Shown here: positions 33,126 through 49,030 of the stretch, piece by piece
Position numbering within the stretch: the stretch's first letter is position 1
Layout of the letters: every line of letters begins with the position of its first letter
Source of the DNA: Herpomyces periplanetae
Lineage: Eukaryota > Ascomycota > Laboulbeniomycetes > Herpomycetales > Herpomycetaceae
Assembly (NCBI GenBank): GCA_009733715.1
Contig: WMKJ01000039.1
Span: 1 to 64,000, forward strand
DNA length: 64,000 nt
Direction: 5' to 3'
Program-made: the position numbers and the translations under genes
The notes under the pieces: model-generated
Told to the model about the DNA's origin: nothing
Databases searched by the model: none
What the model saw: only the letters and a program-made list of their open reading frames with translations

Positions 33126-36100
33126 TAGAATACGAGTTGACTGAGTTATTCAGACCGTGGATTTTCACTGCTACTTCAATAAGCTTGAACCACCGGAACT
33201 GGTAAAAAACTTATAGGTCATCCAAATAGTCTTGTAACTGAAACAAGGTAAATTTGTTATTGTATAAAATTACCCAAGCTTTTCAGGGTGTAAATAGGCA
33301 GTTCTACCCAAAGCCTTTTTTTTGATGATAGTATAAAATGTTAGTATAATTACCCGTTAAACCTGCTATTTATCTGACGGGCTTAAAAATGGTTTCGGAT
33401 CACTGATGGCAATACGTTAATATGGAACAATTATACTAGCTCTGTTAAAATCATCTTTTAGTTTAACTTCCCATTTTTACTTTCCTCAACATACAGTCTG
33501 ATTTTTTTCAATTTGCACTAATGATTTGCTGTTGTCTCATTTTGTATATAGGTAGATGAATTATTTTCCAGACTCAAGTCATTGAAACTACATTTATGAA
33601 ATCAGAGTTATTGGTAAATATTACCCTAAAAGTAAGTTATTAAGGGCAATAATCTTTGGTGCAATCATAATCTCTACTGCAAAACTCAAATCAGTCAGGA
33701 TGGAGCTCATATACCCAAACTTAATGCTTATCATAAATGCATTTGAATAAACAATCATTAGGTGAATAACAAATGTATGAAAACTTCGTATGGATTTAAG
33801 TGTATGTGAAAAAATTACAGCTAAACATGTAATGAAATGAATGCTTCAATATAAGTCATAGATACTGCTATGAGTAGCTAAATGGGAAAAACCTCATGAA
33901 ACTCTGATTTCAAAAAAGTTGATTAATCTGATAAAAGAAAGTTATCATAACATTGTGGGTTGATAAGCTTGAACCACTACACAATTTGTATAGAAATTCA
34001 GTTCCAAGACCAAGAATACCATCACGACTGAAATATTGTAGTTCAGCTACTGGTTTGATCATGCCGATTCGTTGCTTCATGGAACCTGATCACACTTCAC
34101 ACTGAATATTATTAAATGGCTCATAATTAACCTTTATGTGCAGTCCCTCAAGAAATTTTAATCGAAATATAAGTGCCGTATTGATCTTGTCAGCTAAATT
34201 CTTTTATGTTGGGATTAGGAGCTTAAGCTGTAATTGATACAATAGATTATCCAGTAGGCAAAGGGTCTAATTAGCTTGCAGACCTAATGCTATTTAGAAT
34301 TTTGACTGAAATATTTCTCCAGATTGATACAAAATTTAATTTTCATCCTCAACAAGCTGCTAGTTCCGATGAGAAATTCATAAATGTTAAAAAGTATTCT
34401 GAAGAATTTTCGCAACTCAATTATTTTAAAGTAACACATATCCATTTTGAAGTGTATTTAATTTCTTTCGATACTTGATTATAATATTGATATTCGCACT
34501 AAACGATTTTCGACATCAAGGTTACGTTGTTCAAAAACATTTTACAAGACTTCTCCAAAAGGTAACTAAATTTTTGCGTCAAGACTTTTCTTAGCAAGTG
34601 CAAATACTTTACCTTGAATGTGTTAATTCAACCATTGCCAACACATATTCACTTGAAATCTATCGATACCCGACACCGTAATGAAAATTGGGTTATTTTG
34701 TCAAATCATTACATGTAAAACTGAGTTCTGAGTAAACGCTGTTCGGATTAGTCGCCTTTAATAAGTTTGACCAACTACAAGGAATTTTCCAATTTTACAA
34801 ATTCAAAAGTTCATTTTACACTCTCTTTGAATGTTTTCAAACGTCTCTTCAGTATTCGTTTATCTATGTGGTATGATACTTTTTTAAGACACTTACAGCA
34901 AGGAAACAATTCAACAATTTTTTACTATAGTGCATTAACAAATATCTCATTAGTTTCTATATCAGTTATTTTAAACACATTGCTTTATAGGTATTTATCG
35001 CAAAACTAATATTTAGACGGAGTGAACCCTTCGTTGTTCTTATATTTAAACAAATCGTTGTCCTCTATGGTGACATAATTCATTTAGTGAATTTCACTTA
35101 CTTTGAGTTCGTGTTTATTATATCATTATTGTATGCATTTTATAGCAATTTCACTAGATTAACGGCATTACAGATATGACAGTGTAACATCATAATCATA
35201 CTGAAACTCTCTATGGATAAGTATTGTGACTTTGATGAAAATGTTGTCAACCACTATTGAGAGGGTATTTCGTATAGCAAAACTTAACATCTTTTAAAAT
35301 ACATAATTCCTTACTTTGACTAACGCTATTTATGCACTTTTTCTAGAGATTGTAAACACAAGTAAACGGGGTGTCATATTCAGACACAAATTTGGTACCG
35401 TTAGCAAAATTATTTCTGTCTTGTTATCTGTGACTTAAAGACAACTGTATAAACACCAAAATTTTCCATGCGAAAATGAAGTTAAAATTTTGACTCATAT
35501 TCTATTGCTGTCAAATACTTTAACCTATTTTTTGCTTTGCATTTCATTGAAGTTGTTTGAAATGATAAATTCACAATTAATCTATGCAAGGTATATTTAC
35601 TCAATGATTGTTTTTATTACGAGTAAGGTGAACAAGTACCCTGGAAAAATAAACTGGACAAAATGGGATTTCTTTTAACTGATCACTTTTAATTTGTATG
35701 TACCTGAGAGCAGCAACTTCTGGATTTACAGTTTTTACCCTATTAATTTTAAACAGAATACCTAATAACTTACAGTTTCATCACAGCATGTTAAATTGGA
35801 AGTAGTACTGATCGTTAAAGTGCAGAAAATACTGGCCCAAACAATATTTTTTTAAGCAAACATATTTGAAAATAACACCCATACATGGCAAGATACTCGT
35901 GGAATATATTTAGTTATTATAAGTGGAAAAATTTGCAAAACCAAAGTTATTTTTAGTTGTGAAACTGGTTCTCAAAAGTACCATACAGTTTGTGCACTTC
36001 GCATTTATATATTTTCAGATAAGCACATGTTTGGTTTACGGCTTCAAATGCTACTCAAATATATCCATCCCTTTTTCTAAAGTTTAATGGTGAAAGTAAA

Positions 36101-39100
36101 TTAGAGATGCAAATATTTTTTGAAGGTATTAGGGGCTACTTGAAATGAATAAAATCGCTTGTGATGTTTCTTAAATAAGAAAGATTCAATTGTATTAGTA
36201 TTTACAGATTCACTTATTGCTCCATGAGTCTGAAAATTTGTTGTGAACTAAATAGATGAAGAAATTGTGTAAAACTCAATTGTCAGTTTTGAAGGTTTAA
36301 TGTACTACAGGGTCACTGAACTTGTAAATTTTGAAATATGTTATGTTCGATTCATAAATACTTGGTTAAATAAGAAACTGACAGATGTACGATTATATCG
36401 TATTTACCCATGAAATAAACCAGTAACAATCTAGAAAAAAAAAGTTAAAACGTCTGTGATGGAAGGTAATGTTGTCTTGTTTGCGTTATTTCATATTAAT
36501 TGGTTGTAGGACATGAGGGCAACGAATTGAATAACAGTATAAGTGAATACGATGGAGTATAATTTTTCACTTAGGAATCCAGGAATTTTTGCGATAGTCA
36601 CTCACAATTTTGATGAGAATCGTTGACGGAACCGTATTTTTTATAGTGTATAACCCAATTGACTGCAATAGCACGAAATATGAATTGTTTTATGTATTTG
36701 CACGGTATTTCAAAATGTTGTTGCAAATTATAACAAACATTCAAGAGGAAGTAGGGTTAACCATTGACTACGAATCAAATTGAGTGATGGTTAATATCTA
36801 ATTCACTTTTTGGTAAGTTAATTTTGAAAATACTTGAGCTTTCGGGAAAACCATAGTAGAATAAAGTGATGTTATAAGAGTAAAGTTTTGTGCAAAGACG
36901 CTATAGCATTTTAATAGAGATTCGTCATTTGCTATTTGATGAGTATAGGTTTGACAGTAACATCGGAAAATCTATAACGTATTATGAGCGATGAAACTGA
37001 TGTGATTGAAACGAAAAAAAATTATGAACAATATAATGATGATTCTAAAAGGCTTAAAATTTGGAAATATAATTCCATTCTTTTAGCGTTAAGCGCCTAA
37101 CGTTTTCTCACAGGGTTTTTTTATTTGTTTGGAGAAATAGCTGAAAACTGACGCTGTGAAGTTACGAGATATGAAAGGTACAATTAAGACATCCGAAAAA
37201 TGGTGTAATTAAGTTCGCACATCAGGAAAAAACCCAGGTTCAACAGCAGAGAAGGGTGAAAATGATATAAAAGAAACTTTGTATAAGCTTACTGGCCCAC
37301 ACAAGTGAAGTCAGTTGTTGCAGGTTTACAGGACTGAGTTGTAATTTTCCGAACCATATACATCAAAATACAAGAATGTGAATAAAAGGTAAGCTAGACT
37401 GTAATAAGGAAAACAATAATGCAAAAATCAATTAGCTTGGGCTATTACACAAGATGAATTGATAGTTTTAGCAAGAGTGCGAAATGCGAAATTTATTCAA
37501 AAATTAATTTGGAATAGCAAGTTACTGCTCTTTCAGCTCAGATTGACGTTAGAATATGCTTGAGATTGACCAATTGATCGGGATGTAATTCAACGTTTGT
37601 GATAGTAGTGTTGGAATTTGTATCGTAAAAAATGCAGATTGATTGGATATGCTGTTAAGCTTAGTGAATCTATCATTCATTGTTTCCGTATTTTTCAAAA
37701 GTCAAATAATTCAGTAATTTTAGATCTACTGACGACACAATATAGAACTCTAAACCCGTTTTTTATCAAAATCATTAACATGGGATAGGATAGTTGCTAT
37801 TTCCACTAATTTGATAGTGAAATTGTTGACTACCGCCGTTTTCGTTCACTAACATACTTTTTCCCATCTAGGATTCTTTTGTCTTCCTTATATATTTGTA
37901 CCTTTTACCATGATCTTCCCTCGAATCACGATAATATTCAACCGCGGACTTCTTATTACACAAGTCGTGATTCAGTTCCCTGGATATTCTTCATTTTTAC
38001 GTAGTATTATTTAGCGATAAATTTCTACGATTGATCTTTAAAAGTTTTTCCGAGTTTATTTAGGTCTTTTATAGCAAGTTTATTTGAATTACCAAACTAT
38101 TATTTTCCTTTTAAATTTGAAAATTTATAAACACTGTAGGAGTTTCACTTATGTTCATTTGAGTACTTTCAATCTTCCCTCGAATTTTAACTCAGCTTTT
38201 TTGCTCACATTTTGACAATCATTGAGGCTCCGCTTAACGTAGCTACAGATATATCATTCCAACATAACAGAAATCAAAGTTTGTCATTTTTATAACTAAG
38301 ATGCTGTTTGAATTGAAATCATAATGAATGCTTTATTGTTAAAGCTGCGAAATAATGGTACAGCAAAGACATCAACTAAATCCAGACATCATGATATGAT
38401 AATGTGTATCACTCGTCGAGACTTTTGTGAAATTTGGATTCCAGCGCAATTCGTCGTTATCGGAAGCAATATTGAAGGGTTCTGAGACTCACTTTATGTA
38501 TTTAGTACAGCGTAGTACTACCAAGGTATTGTAAATATCATGAACCTTATTTTCCCCTATAATATCGACGGTAACACTTTTAATACATCAAATCAGTAGT
38601 TTCATACGGTAATTTGTTTGCTCATTTTTCATGACTCTAGTAATCACGTTTTGGCCATTACATTGGTGAATTCGTATTTTGCCAGACTTTCTGCTATGAT
38701 GAGGATTTGGATAAATTCCTTATACTTGCCTCAAGATAAACAGGGTTTCTTACCAGAATCTTTAGTTTTCCCTCAAGCTGCACAAAATTTAGTGCTACTT
38801 TCAAATTATTAAAATTGAAGAAATCTTACGTTTCATTACAGCCAAACTACACTGTACAAAGACTTTTTTAAGATAACAAAATATCTATTAGTTATTGTAC
38901 TAACCTTGCTTGATAAACTATAAAACTTAAACTGGTTTTCTCTTCTTGATCTAAATGCTTATGATAATGTTGAATATAGCTGACTAGCTCTAAACATATT
39001 TGTTCATTGTATATCTTTTACCACTCATTGTTCATATAATTTTTACCCGCAGCTCACATTAATTACTTTTTATTTTAAATTTTATGTTGTTCATTAAACA

Positions 39101-41654
39101 AGTAATGATGACTGCATATTTCAATCATCTTCAGAATCTTGGAACAATCAAAGTGTAAGGGCCCGTGATTCGTCAAAAAATTGAGTAAATTTTTCACGCA
39201 TAAAAATCTTGGAATAATACTGCTCAAAATTACATGGCAAAGGAATAATAACATAGATTATGAAAAGACTTGAAGATGTGAAAGGCTGTTTAGTTGAACG
39301 TATTGGGATATCAGAAAATTAGTTAAAATCAGTTACTGTTTACGCAGTCTAAAATAGGAATACGATTTATTTCCTAATTAAATTCCAATTTTTATCATCT
39401 TCATAAGGTTGCTTGATTAGCTTGTTGATACATCGTGATGTATTTTGGCGCCCGGGTTTACTTTGAGACGAGATATTTTAGAGTTGTGGTTTTCGTGGTT
39501 ACTTGAACTATTAGTCCTGAAGTAATTATTTCGTAATTGGCAATGCAGGATTGTCTTTAGCTCGCTGTATTTACCGCAGATGATGGAACTTTGGTTAATA
39601 TTGTACACGTATATTGATGGACTTGAAAGCTGATCAATTTCTCTCAATTATGTGCAGGTGAACAAGAATTCTTATTTGGAATGCAGAGAAACTGTGCAAT
39701 CATTTGAAAAGTTTGGTAGATTTAATAGAGTGGCAAATAAGTTACTGAAAATTTATTTCTCTTTATGAGCTGAATAAAAGAATATGTACCAAGTTTGAAT
39801 TAAGACACTACATGAAATAATTAAAATAAATCTGTTAAAAAGTATTATGTTATATAGGTTGTTGTATAAGTGTTCAAACTGCACATTTTGTGGTGGAAAT
39901 CCAGCAGTCAAATTGATGGAATGGGATACAGTTTATAATGTAATAGTTTAAAATAGGCTAGAGTCGTATGTGTTTGAGAAAAAAAATCGTTAGAAATGCG
40001 TTTGGATAGATTATCCAGATTGATTTACATGACAGTAGACTTCATCTTAATGTCAAAAAGTTTAAGAATTATGAGACGTGATTTTAAAGTCGTTCAACGT
40101 AACTGAATCAAGAACCAAGTAGATTTATTAACGAACTGTAGAATTTCCCATTGTATGACATGTGTCAGGCTAGAGAACATATACTTGCCAATGTTAATTT
40201 GTCGAACATTTCAGTTCATGTGTTGTGAATTTTGTGTACATAGATTAAATTTTTTATAATCTTGGATTCTCATGATATTAGCATTCAATAAGTATTTCCC
40301 AAAACACGTTTTAATGATAATTTACTTGACCGAATTAGATGCATCTGATTTAGTCCATAATTGAGAAAGTCACTGTATACTTGAAGTCATGAAAGTTTCT
40401 AATCATAAAAAAATACTAAAATATATATTTAGTATGCCATGAAGATAAAAAATAAACCAAGTGTGATTTTAAAAGAATCAAAATCTTAAACAAGTGCAAA
40501 TTGAACAGCAACATTTACACACTAGTTATAACCAAAACTTAAAATAGGTATGCTATCGTTTGTGTTTCATGGTGTCCGTTTAGTTGGTTCTTGTGGTATG
40601 AGAGACTAAACTTTTATATAATGTGATTTCAAAACTTTTGAAGGATGGAGATGTCTAGAATAGTTGAAAAAATTGTGATTAATTGATTCTTTTGGGTAGA
40701 GTTTTACGGAGATAAAATTATGACAGCTTACTTTTTACCGTTGAACATTTTTAAACAATTCGGAGATTTAGATGTACGCTGTCTGAACTTATATGGAAAC
40801 CAAATGTCATCGTAAATTTTGCGTACATTTCAAATGTTACGAAGACAGTAGTAGAATTCGCATACGACATAATGAATTGCGAGTCAGCTATAAGGCATGC
40901 TTGGGTACAAATTTCTAAACTATTTTGAAGTACAGCGTAATTTATGACAGCTGCAGCAAATGAAATAAGTTAATACACACAGCATACGTGAAATATATTT
41001 ACTAACAAAGTAACTGTTTATATAAAAATGTGTAATGAATAGGAAATAATGTCGATGGAGTTTAACTTTTGTAACAACCTTCATTCAAGGTGGAGTAAGC
41101 ATGTTACCAAAAAAAAACGATATAAAGAAACGGTTGGACCGAGGGAGTGTATTAAATTTCTGGCTTGAAATCTTCCTACAAAAAGAATGATTTTCAAACT
41201 TAATAAATGGGAGAAACCATTTTAGTCTTCGAAAACCAAATTAAGCCTTATATTTTGAAAAAAATCCTCAAGAATTTTTTAAGTGAGATAAGCTCACTGT
41301 TCAAAATGATAGGCCAAAGTCTAAAAAGAAAATACTATCTAGTTTAAATTCAGTCTTTGACGCCCTCGGCATCAATCCAAATTAATTTTAATTCATCTTA
41401 AAGCCTAAATCTTTGAGTTATCGTTTAAAATGCCGAATAGTCGAGTGCAAACTTCAATGATTAGTTTGTAATATTCAAAATAAAAACTATTCCTATCATT
41501 CTATTTTCTTTCTAGATTCAGACTGTTCAAACTGAGCAGAAAGTAAATAATGGTTACTCTTTAAATTATTTTTATGGTATTTAGTTAAGAATTTGAGATC
41601 TCATTAAAAAACCTAATACGAGTCTTGACTTTTCATGTTCTTAGCTTTATGAGA

Positions 41655-42113
41655 TTAAACATCCACTCCTAGTTCCCTTGAATCTGTCGTGTTGTGAAAA
41701 TTAATGTGCGCAAAATCTTTCCCGATTAAACTAAACCATGCATCTTGAAACACTATATGGATGCCAACATGTTTTATCTCATCGTGTACTAAAATTGTGG
41801 ACCAATTGATCACATGGCGATACTGAATTGAATTGTCCGTAACCATATACGCTTGATATCGTTAATTATGCTACACTGTCGAATCTGATGCATTAGACTT
41901 CAATTTTACTTGGGTATTGACCTGACACAAGCGTTTACGTGTAGATTTACAGTACATAACAAATTTAAGCCATATATTCCATTCGACCCACGATTTCATG
42001 TACGTATTATGATTATGATTTCGGAAGTTTTCCAACTGTTGGCCTACCGTTAACCAGTTATCTGTACTCAATCCAAATGAAATCGTTATGTGTATTAGTT
42101 GCAGATAAAACAA
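41655..42113 (-). other. Coding-like patch, unsupported
   Basis: Two adjacent open frames on the - strand (42113-41871 and 41846-41655) use less AT-biased codons than the surroundings and encode plausible mixed sequence (for example TDNWLTVGQQLENFRN and VINWSTILVHDEIKHVGIHI). No intron of acceptable length joins them, the first lacks an ATG start, and no family is recognised. It could be a remnant of a gene or chance. Confidence 0.2.
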
Positions 42114-45100
42114 TCGAATATTGTGAATTTTGCGCTAAAATGACGTATCAACATAAAGAAAACTGTGTTTGGGGATATTGGTACTTGAGACGGACATTAA
42201 AAAATACATAATTATCAATAAGAAACCCAACTATTAGAAGCTTAATCACAAATCATCCATGAGGGATAGAATATCTAGCCTGGTTAATTTATGCGATTGT
42301 ATTATGCAAAGTTACATTTTAGTTTTTACAGAATATCAACCAAAATCGAGTATGCTTATATAGTAAAAGTTCAAATAATGCTTGAGTTGTAGTTTGAGTC
42401 GATTGAAATATCAACTGGAAGTCAATTTGCGCTCTCCAAGTAACTTATAATTTGGCGTTACAAAGGTTGCAATTGGCACATCTATTGTGAATTCATGTCG
42501 GGTATTGGAAAATTTATAAAATATTCCTGTTGTTTTCTAATCCGTATATTTTATCTTTATGATATACTGCCTTGAGCACACCAAACAGCTCAAGGAAATT
42601 GTAAATTTATATCTTCAATTTACATCTTTTGAACCACCTGCATATTTCATTGCCAATAGATACATCCTGAAAAGGTGATAGTTTTAGGCCTCATGCTTTG
42701 CCTATTACGAGATAACCTGTACATGCTCCCTTGAAAAATTCCATGTGTAACTCGTTCGCCGCAAATTTATCTTTTCTTTGCCATCTATTTTAAAATGCTC
42801 CTCAGTTTTGGTTCATCCTAACATGTAAATGGCAACTGTTTTCATATCATCCAAAAGGGACCTTTGTGTGCAACCATTATTTTCCAAACTTCATCGTATG
42901 CTACTTTTCTATCGTACCATAAAGTATGTCTATTCGAGGACATATCAAAATATAACTGATCAATACCTGGTAAATATTTGCCATAAAAAGGCAGTCTTAG
43001 AAGATGGATTTTACACAAATTCAATAGTAGAAGTTCATCAATAATAATGCATTTTAAAAATCAAGGTTCTCGATCTTCATTCTACTTAACTAGTAATTTT
43101 CTGGCAAAGATTCATTTATCGCGAATGTTGGTTATATTTTCTTTCGAATATTGTGCCAACTTAAGTCCACAATAATAACTTTATATAGTATTAGATTTTA
43201 CATGTCCAAATATTATTGTATATTTCATGCACCTTAAGCATCTCCATTTACGTACAAGATGCTTGTGAGTTTGTACCAAATTATACCAATGTCAAGACAT
43301 GAATTCTCCTACACAATAACAAATATTGGTTGCTTCAATTCTGTGTGTTTGGGGGTTTGGGCTGAACTTGACCATTTACTAACTGTACTGGCGACCGATG
43401 ATTGAAAATTCCATTATCTTTCATTTTAAACACCATATTTCAAGGATCAACATGGGTAGAAGATATTCGATTTTGATTTTTGCAACATTTTCAAAAATGA
43501 ATATACATACTTCACTACATGAATAAATATTTTCTATTTAAATTCCTACAATCTGGTTCTTATGAGGATTACCTGATTGGCTTGCCGTAAATCATCAAAA
43601 TAGGAGGAATATTTGTTAGGATAACAATGTTAATTTTGCTGATGGGATATACATTAGAGTTTTCAAATCTGCTTATCTGTCAGACCTTCATCTAGTTAAT
43701 GAAGTTTTTTTTCTCAATACTGAACGATAAATAGTACTTAATTCATCCATCTCATGACACACACAACGATAGCTGGATTTAAGATCGTTCCGGTGTTGAA
43801 GTTTCTACACAATCTCTATTTCTTTACGTTAAATTGATCAATTTTTATACACCTGAAAGATTATTATCAATTACCCCGAACCTGCAAAACGTCTCCGAAA
43901 ATTCCCGGACAATCAATGTCGTTAATTTAGACTCCTAGTGGAAGGTCGTCTTCTGCAGGTAGAGTAAAATATACAAAGTAAACTGAAAACTATTCGTTCT
44001 CGAAGGTATGTACTAAGATGAATTAAGTGAACTGGAAAAACTAAGAATGGTGTGGTAACCGTAAAATTCCACTATATGAGAAATATTTATCCACAAAAGT
44101 CCATATGTGAAAGGAACTTAAGAAACTTGACCCGAATCCATAATTGAGTGAAAGTCTAGTGATATAAAAAAGTTGAGAAATAGATGTTCTGAAGGAGTGA
44201 AATTAAGATTTTACAATAAGAGTCATCACAGTCACCAAATACTAACATTTATAGTAAAAATCAAGTATGAGCTAAAGCATTTTTCCAAAATAAACTGAAA
44301 GCATTGTTAAGGGTATAGCCACTAGTTAAGATGGAAAGCAAAAGAACATCTAAATTTATCTAAAATTTAACCTTGTTTACACACTGAACGCTAAGGTAAC
44401 ACCATCTATAAGATGTTAAAGTGAGTGATATCTATTATTTTCAACTAGTATTAGCAAGAAATAATAGTTTTAAAATCATACATTTCTTCCTGAAAACCGC
44501 CTTCTACAGCGTTTTGCGCCGTAGAAGAAGCTTAGATTACAAAAAATGTGATTTCAAAAAAGTTTATTGCTTAACCTAGCAGATTTTGGTCAGCCAGTAT
44601 TAATGTTCTTTGAAAAAATAAGTTTTTTCCGTTTTAATAGATATAAAACCACGGAATCAATTGCCATAAAAATGCCGAATGGTTTATAGGTCGGAGTTTT
44701 GTAGATACCGATGGTATCTGGTTTAATTTGAACGAATTAATTTGCTGATATAAATGGAATAAATATTTTTATGATCTTAATTTACAAGGGTCATATAATA
44801 GTCCATTTGGATGTCTTTTTGATTTTAGAAGTTCTCACGTCAAGTTGTGGAACATAAAATATACTTTGGGTCATTGTGCCACAAAAATAACATTCATATT
44901 CACGAACATTGATACAATGTTTTATTACCACAATTCGACTCATTTAAATACACATCAAGATGACCGTTGCGACTCGAAAACTTTGATGTGCGCAGTCCAG
45001 TGTTTTCTTATATATATAAAGATTTTTTTAGGTGTTAAGCTATTTGGAAGCATGTAGACTGGCATGAAGTACTTCGTTTACTTTGAAGCCTAAAAATTTC

Positions 45101-48100
45101 ACTATGTAGCTAGATAAATAGTAGGTAGTAATCAAAACTTAACGAGGAATCAAAGCGTTAACTTGTAGATGCATCACAATAGAACAATTCAAAGAGAGCG
45201 CAATACAATAATAATAACCGTTTCTAGACAATAAGATTTATGGAGGGAAAAATTTCGCGCATTATTAACCAGTTTAAGTACTGAGTTTTATAAACTCGAC
45301 AGTTACAAAATCAAGCAAAAAGCATTCAGTTACGAGAAAAAATTTTGGTAATTCTATACCTTAAAACATCAAGAATTACAAAGGCATATTGTGACATTTC
45401 AAAAGATAACTCTCTGCGTTGATTTAGAAAAACTATTTCCTCCACCCAAAGTTGAACATGATGAGATTTTCTGGCAGATATTGTAATACCACAAATTTAA
45501 GCCTCACATAAACAACTGGGAATATAAAAAGTTATTTATTAACATATACTCAAAAGAATTAACGTCTGGTTCATTGAAACATACAAAATAAACCAATTTG
45601 CATTCGTAAGTATGCATCCCGGGATAAAACGATAATTTTCTCGAGTAAGAAATTTTGTGAGATGAGAAAAAATATTGTTTAATCGACGTTGTGCAAGAAC
45701 TCAATGTGTAATTAGTATTTATAAATATTCAGGCACAACTTGCTTTGCCGCTATTAACTTCAGTTATCGTTCAGTCAACCAGACAATTCACATGGCACGA
45801 AAGCTGTTTTTTGGTTGAATATTAGTAACTGAACTATTTTCATACTATTGGTGAAGCGCTACGATGGGGTTGGTTCAAAGTATTCGATTGAGATAACGTC
45901 AATTCGAAATAAGGTTTCCCGCTGATTTTATCACTTCAGCCCTGTAATATGAATTTTTCAAGTTACATGTCAATCTCAGTGATTTGTTAGTAAAGTAGCA
46001 GGTTACACTTGACGTACATCGCCCTAGGAATTGAAATTTCCATATACGATCTTGGAAAAGATACAATTATATTTTCTAAGAATTGAATCACATGTATGAT
46101 TGTTATGTGAATGTGTTCACCTGTACCGCTTTATGTTTAAAATGTGTGTTCGCAGACTTGAACGTTTGGAGAATATTACTACATTTTTCGCAGTAACTTC
46201 CCACATACTTTTTCCAGTGCACCTTTTAAGCTTTTTAATATTGTTAAGCTCATATTTTTCTAGTAGAATACAAAATAACAATTGAAGTCTTTAAGATTTG
46301 ATTAAACTTTAAGCGACTAACTTAATTTTTGCGAATTCAGTTGTACTGGCTTTGTTGCCACCTACTGGTCGAGTAATGTGGTTGACTTGAGAGTTATTTT
46401 TGTGACCCAACAACGCCAAATTGCAGGATAGAGATAAATTGTAGACTCTTGATAAAAAGTTAAACTTTAAAACTCCCATTATTATACGAAAGGAACTATG
46501 AGAAGGTTTCTAGATATTTCACAGGCGTTTATCAAATACATTTATCCCAAATTAACATTTACCAACGAAACTGCGGAATATTCTTGGTTAATCAAATGCA
46601 CCTGAGAATGTGGTAACCACAAAATGCTAATGACCAAATTTATTGCGCCCAATACCCAGAATGTTGACCATAATATGTGTCTGAATGGGCGGAAAACTTC
46701 AGATTCATTTTATCTTGATATAGGTTGACAATATACTTGACAGCCTCCAAAATCATCTTCCGCTGCTCATTTAAAAAATTATGTTATGGTGATTGTTGTA
46801 TCTGACTAGACAATAGTATCACTACATACTTGTATATTGCTTAAATTGGAAAATATCATCCATATCAAGAATTCGATACTTTCGATGTATGTTCTGTCGA
46901 TGAACGATAAAAATGACAGACAATGTGTTTATCAAGATGAGTGGGGCATAGGTAAAACAGCGCAAAAGCACTTTAATGTTAAATTTAGGTAGACTTTAAA
47001 CCTTAATCACAGCCATATAATATTCTTCAAATCTTAAAATAGTTCTTTTAAAATTTGTTTTAAAAATATAGTCGACCGTAACCTAAACCAACTTAGATTC
47101 TATAAATAATGCTTACTTTCAGTGTCCACTTTCTCTAGAATCTCATGCGTACAATTTCAAATTCTCATTAACATCATTAGTATTTTACACTGCAACACTC
47201 ATTTCACAAAACATCAACTTCATTTGTGGTATTTTATTCACCTGATATCTTCAAGTTGTATTGCATAATAAACTATCAGACAGCAGTGGCTGTAAGAACC
47301 TGAGAATTTAAGAGATGAAAGCCGCTCTTCCTTCAATTATCAATGCACGTATGTCCTACGATGTATCAATTTTGTGTTGATAGAATTAGGTGTTTCAGTG
47401 AAATCTTCTCTACTGGTGATAAAGAATAAAATTATGTGAACTGTTACATGTTGGAAAAATGGACTAGTAAAACTTAGCAACTGACCAAGTTTATCTAAAG
47501 ATAGTTAGGGCAGGGCAGGGCGAGTTCAATGTGACAGTAGAAGTATTCGGACTAGTGGAAACTTACGTTTTACCGGACAATTGTATATCGTATACGACGA
47601 AATCCGTTCGCGCGTGTAGCACATTACAGTTCGAATAGAATGATAGTTAATTACGTAGTTATAGATTGATTGTTGAGTTGTAATCTATTGCTAAAATGTA
47701 GTATTGAACTCATTTGCAAATATTTAAATTGGAACGATATTTCGTAATAATCTCTTTTACCATTAATGTCAAAATCTATCGCATGCACACATCACCTTGT
47801 CCAAATCATGTATGTAGAAATTTCAATTGGTAAAAGTCATCGATGCCAGTCTCTTTTGCGACATTGATTCTAGAAACGTCATCGACCCACTATCAAAGAA
47901 AAAATGTCAAGATATTATTTGCGCAATTTACCTCAACACGTAGAATTATAGTTAACAATTACCTTATGAGGTAACATGAAAAATTTCCATAGCCATAACT
48001 AACGGTCAATCGAATAATCAAGGCGATTGTATCCACCAATAACACTTCGTACATCAACCGCGTACCTACTTATAAAATCCCAATTGTGACTTAATATCTT

Positions 48101-49022
48101 CTAATATGTTATCATAGGTTATACCGCATTGATTACCCAGTCCTCAGTTGGCAGTTCTACCTCAAATCTAAAATACCAAATCTACGGCAAAGATTAAAAA
48201 AATACACCCGTCTTTATGGCTATTTGGTTCGATAAGTTAAACACCCAGATACTAACTTTTCCACAACTTTTTCAAGTTGGCATAAAATACCATATTTGGG
48301 GTAGCATTATCCAGAACTACGTATCATCATGGTTACTCCGTTCAGTGTATCAAAATTTTGAAAATTTTACGCTATTTGTACTTCTTTTAGTTTGTCAATG
48401 TAACCTTATGATCATATTCCAATACCTTCAAAAGTTCACATGAGAAATTGTTTCCTTTAATATTCTCACAAATTCACTCATCCAGTATATACGAATGATT
48501 TCTAAACTTTGAATTTAATTTACTCTCAAATTCCTACTCATATTTTTGTGCCTGTCTAATCAATTTGTGGATAATGCATTCTGACTGTTACTTCAATTTA
48601 CTTGTGCGGTAATCATGGATAGGTAAGTTTAACTAGCTTCCAAGTTCGCATATGATGTCTTATCTATCTTCATACATTCCACAATTTGTAATGCTCTTAT
48701 TCCAGTTCTAACAGTGCCCAACGTAATTGTATTTTTACTTAGCCGTCAAATATTCTCCGAAACTTCTATTATAATTATTTTCAGCATAATGCCAACTGTT
48801 TATACCCAAGCAATAAAAAATCATGCCGTTAAATATATACAGGGGCTGTTATCAATTGTACATCGGTTGAAGAATTCAACAATTTCCACAAGTCATACAG
48901 CATAATTACTCAACTTGCCATCATTATGCATACAATTCGTACTTTGCGTCATTCGAGATGTTAGTTTATTCTTCGAAAAGTACCAAAGTGGGAAAAATGA
49001 ATCGTTAAATATAATTTTCACC

Positions 49023-49030
49023 TATAAATA
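49023..49030 (+). promoter_or_regulatory. TATA box of the secreted repeat-tail gene
   Basis: TATAAATA lies 114 bases upstream of the ATG at 49137 and is followed by a pyrimidine-rich leader (TCATCCTCTTCACCCTC). The paralogue at 62934 has a TATAAAG at a similar distance (104 bases), which supports a shared promoter layout. Confidence 0.5.
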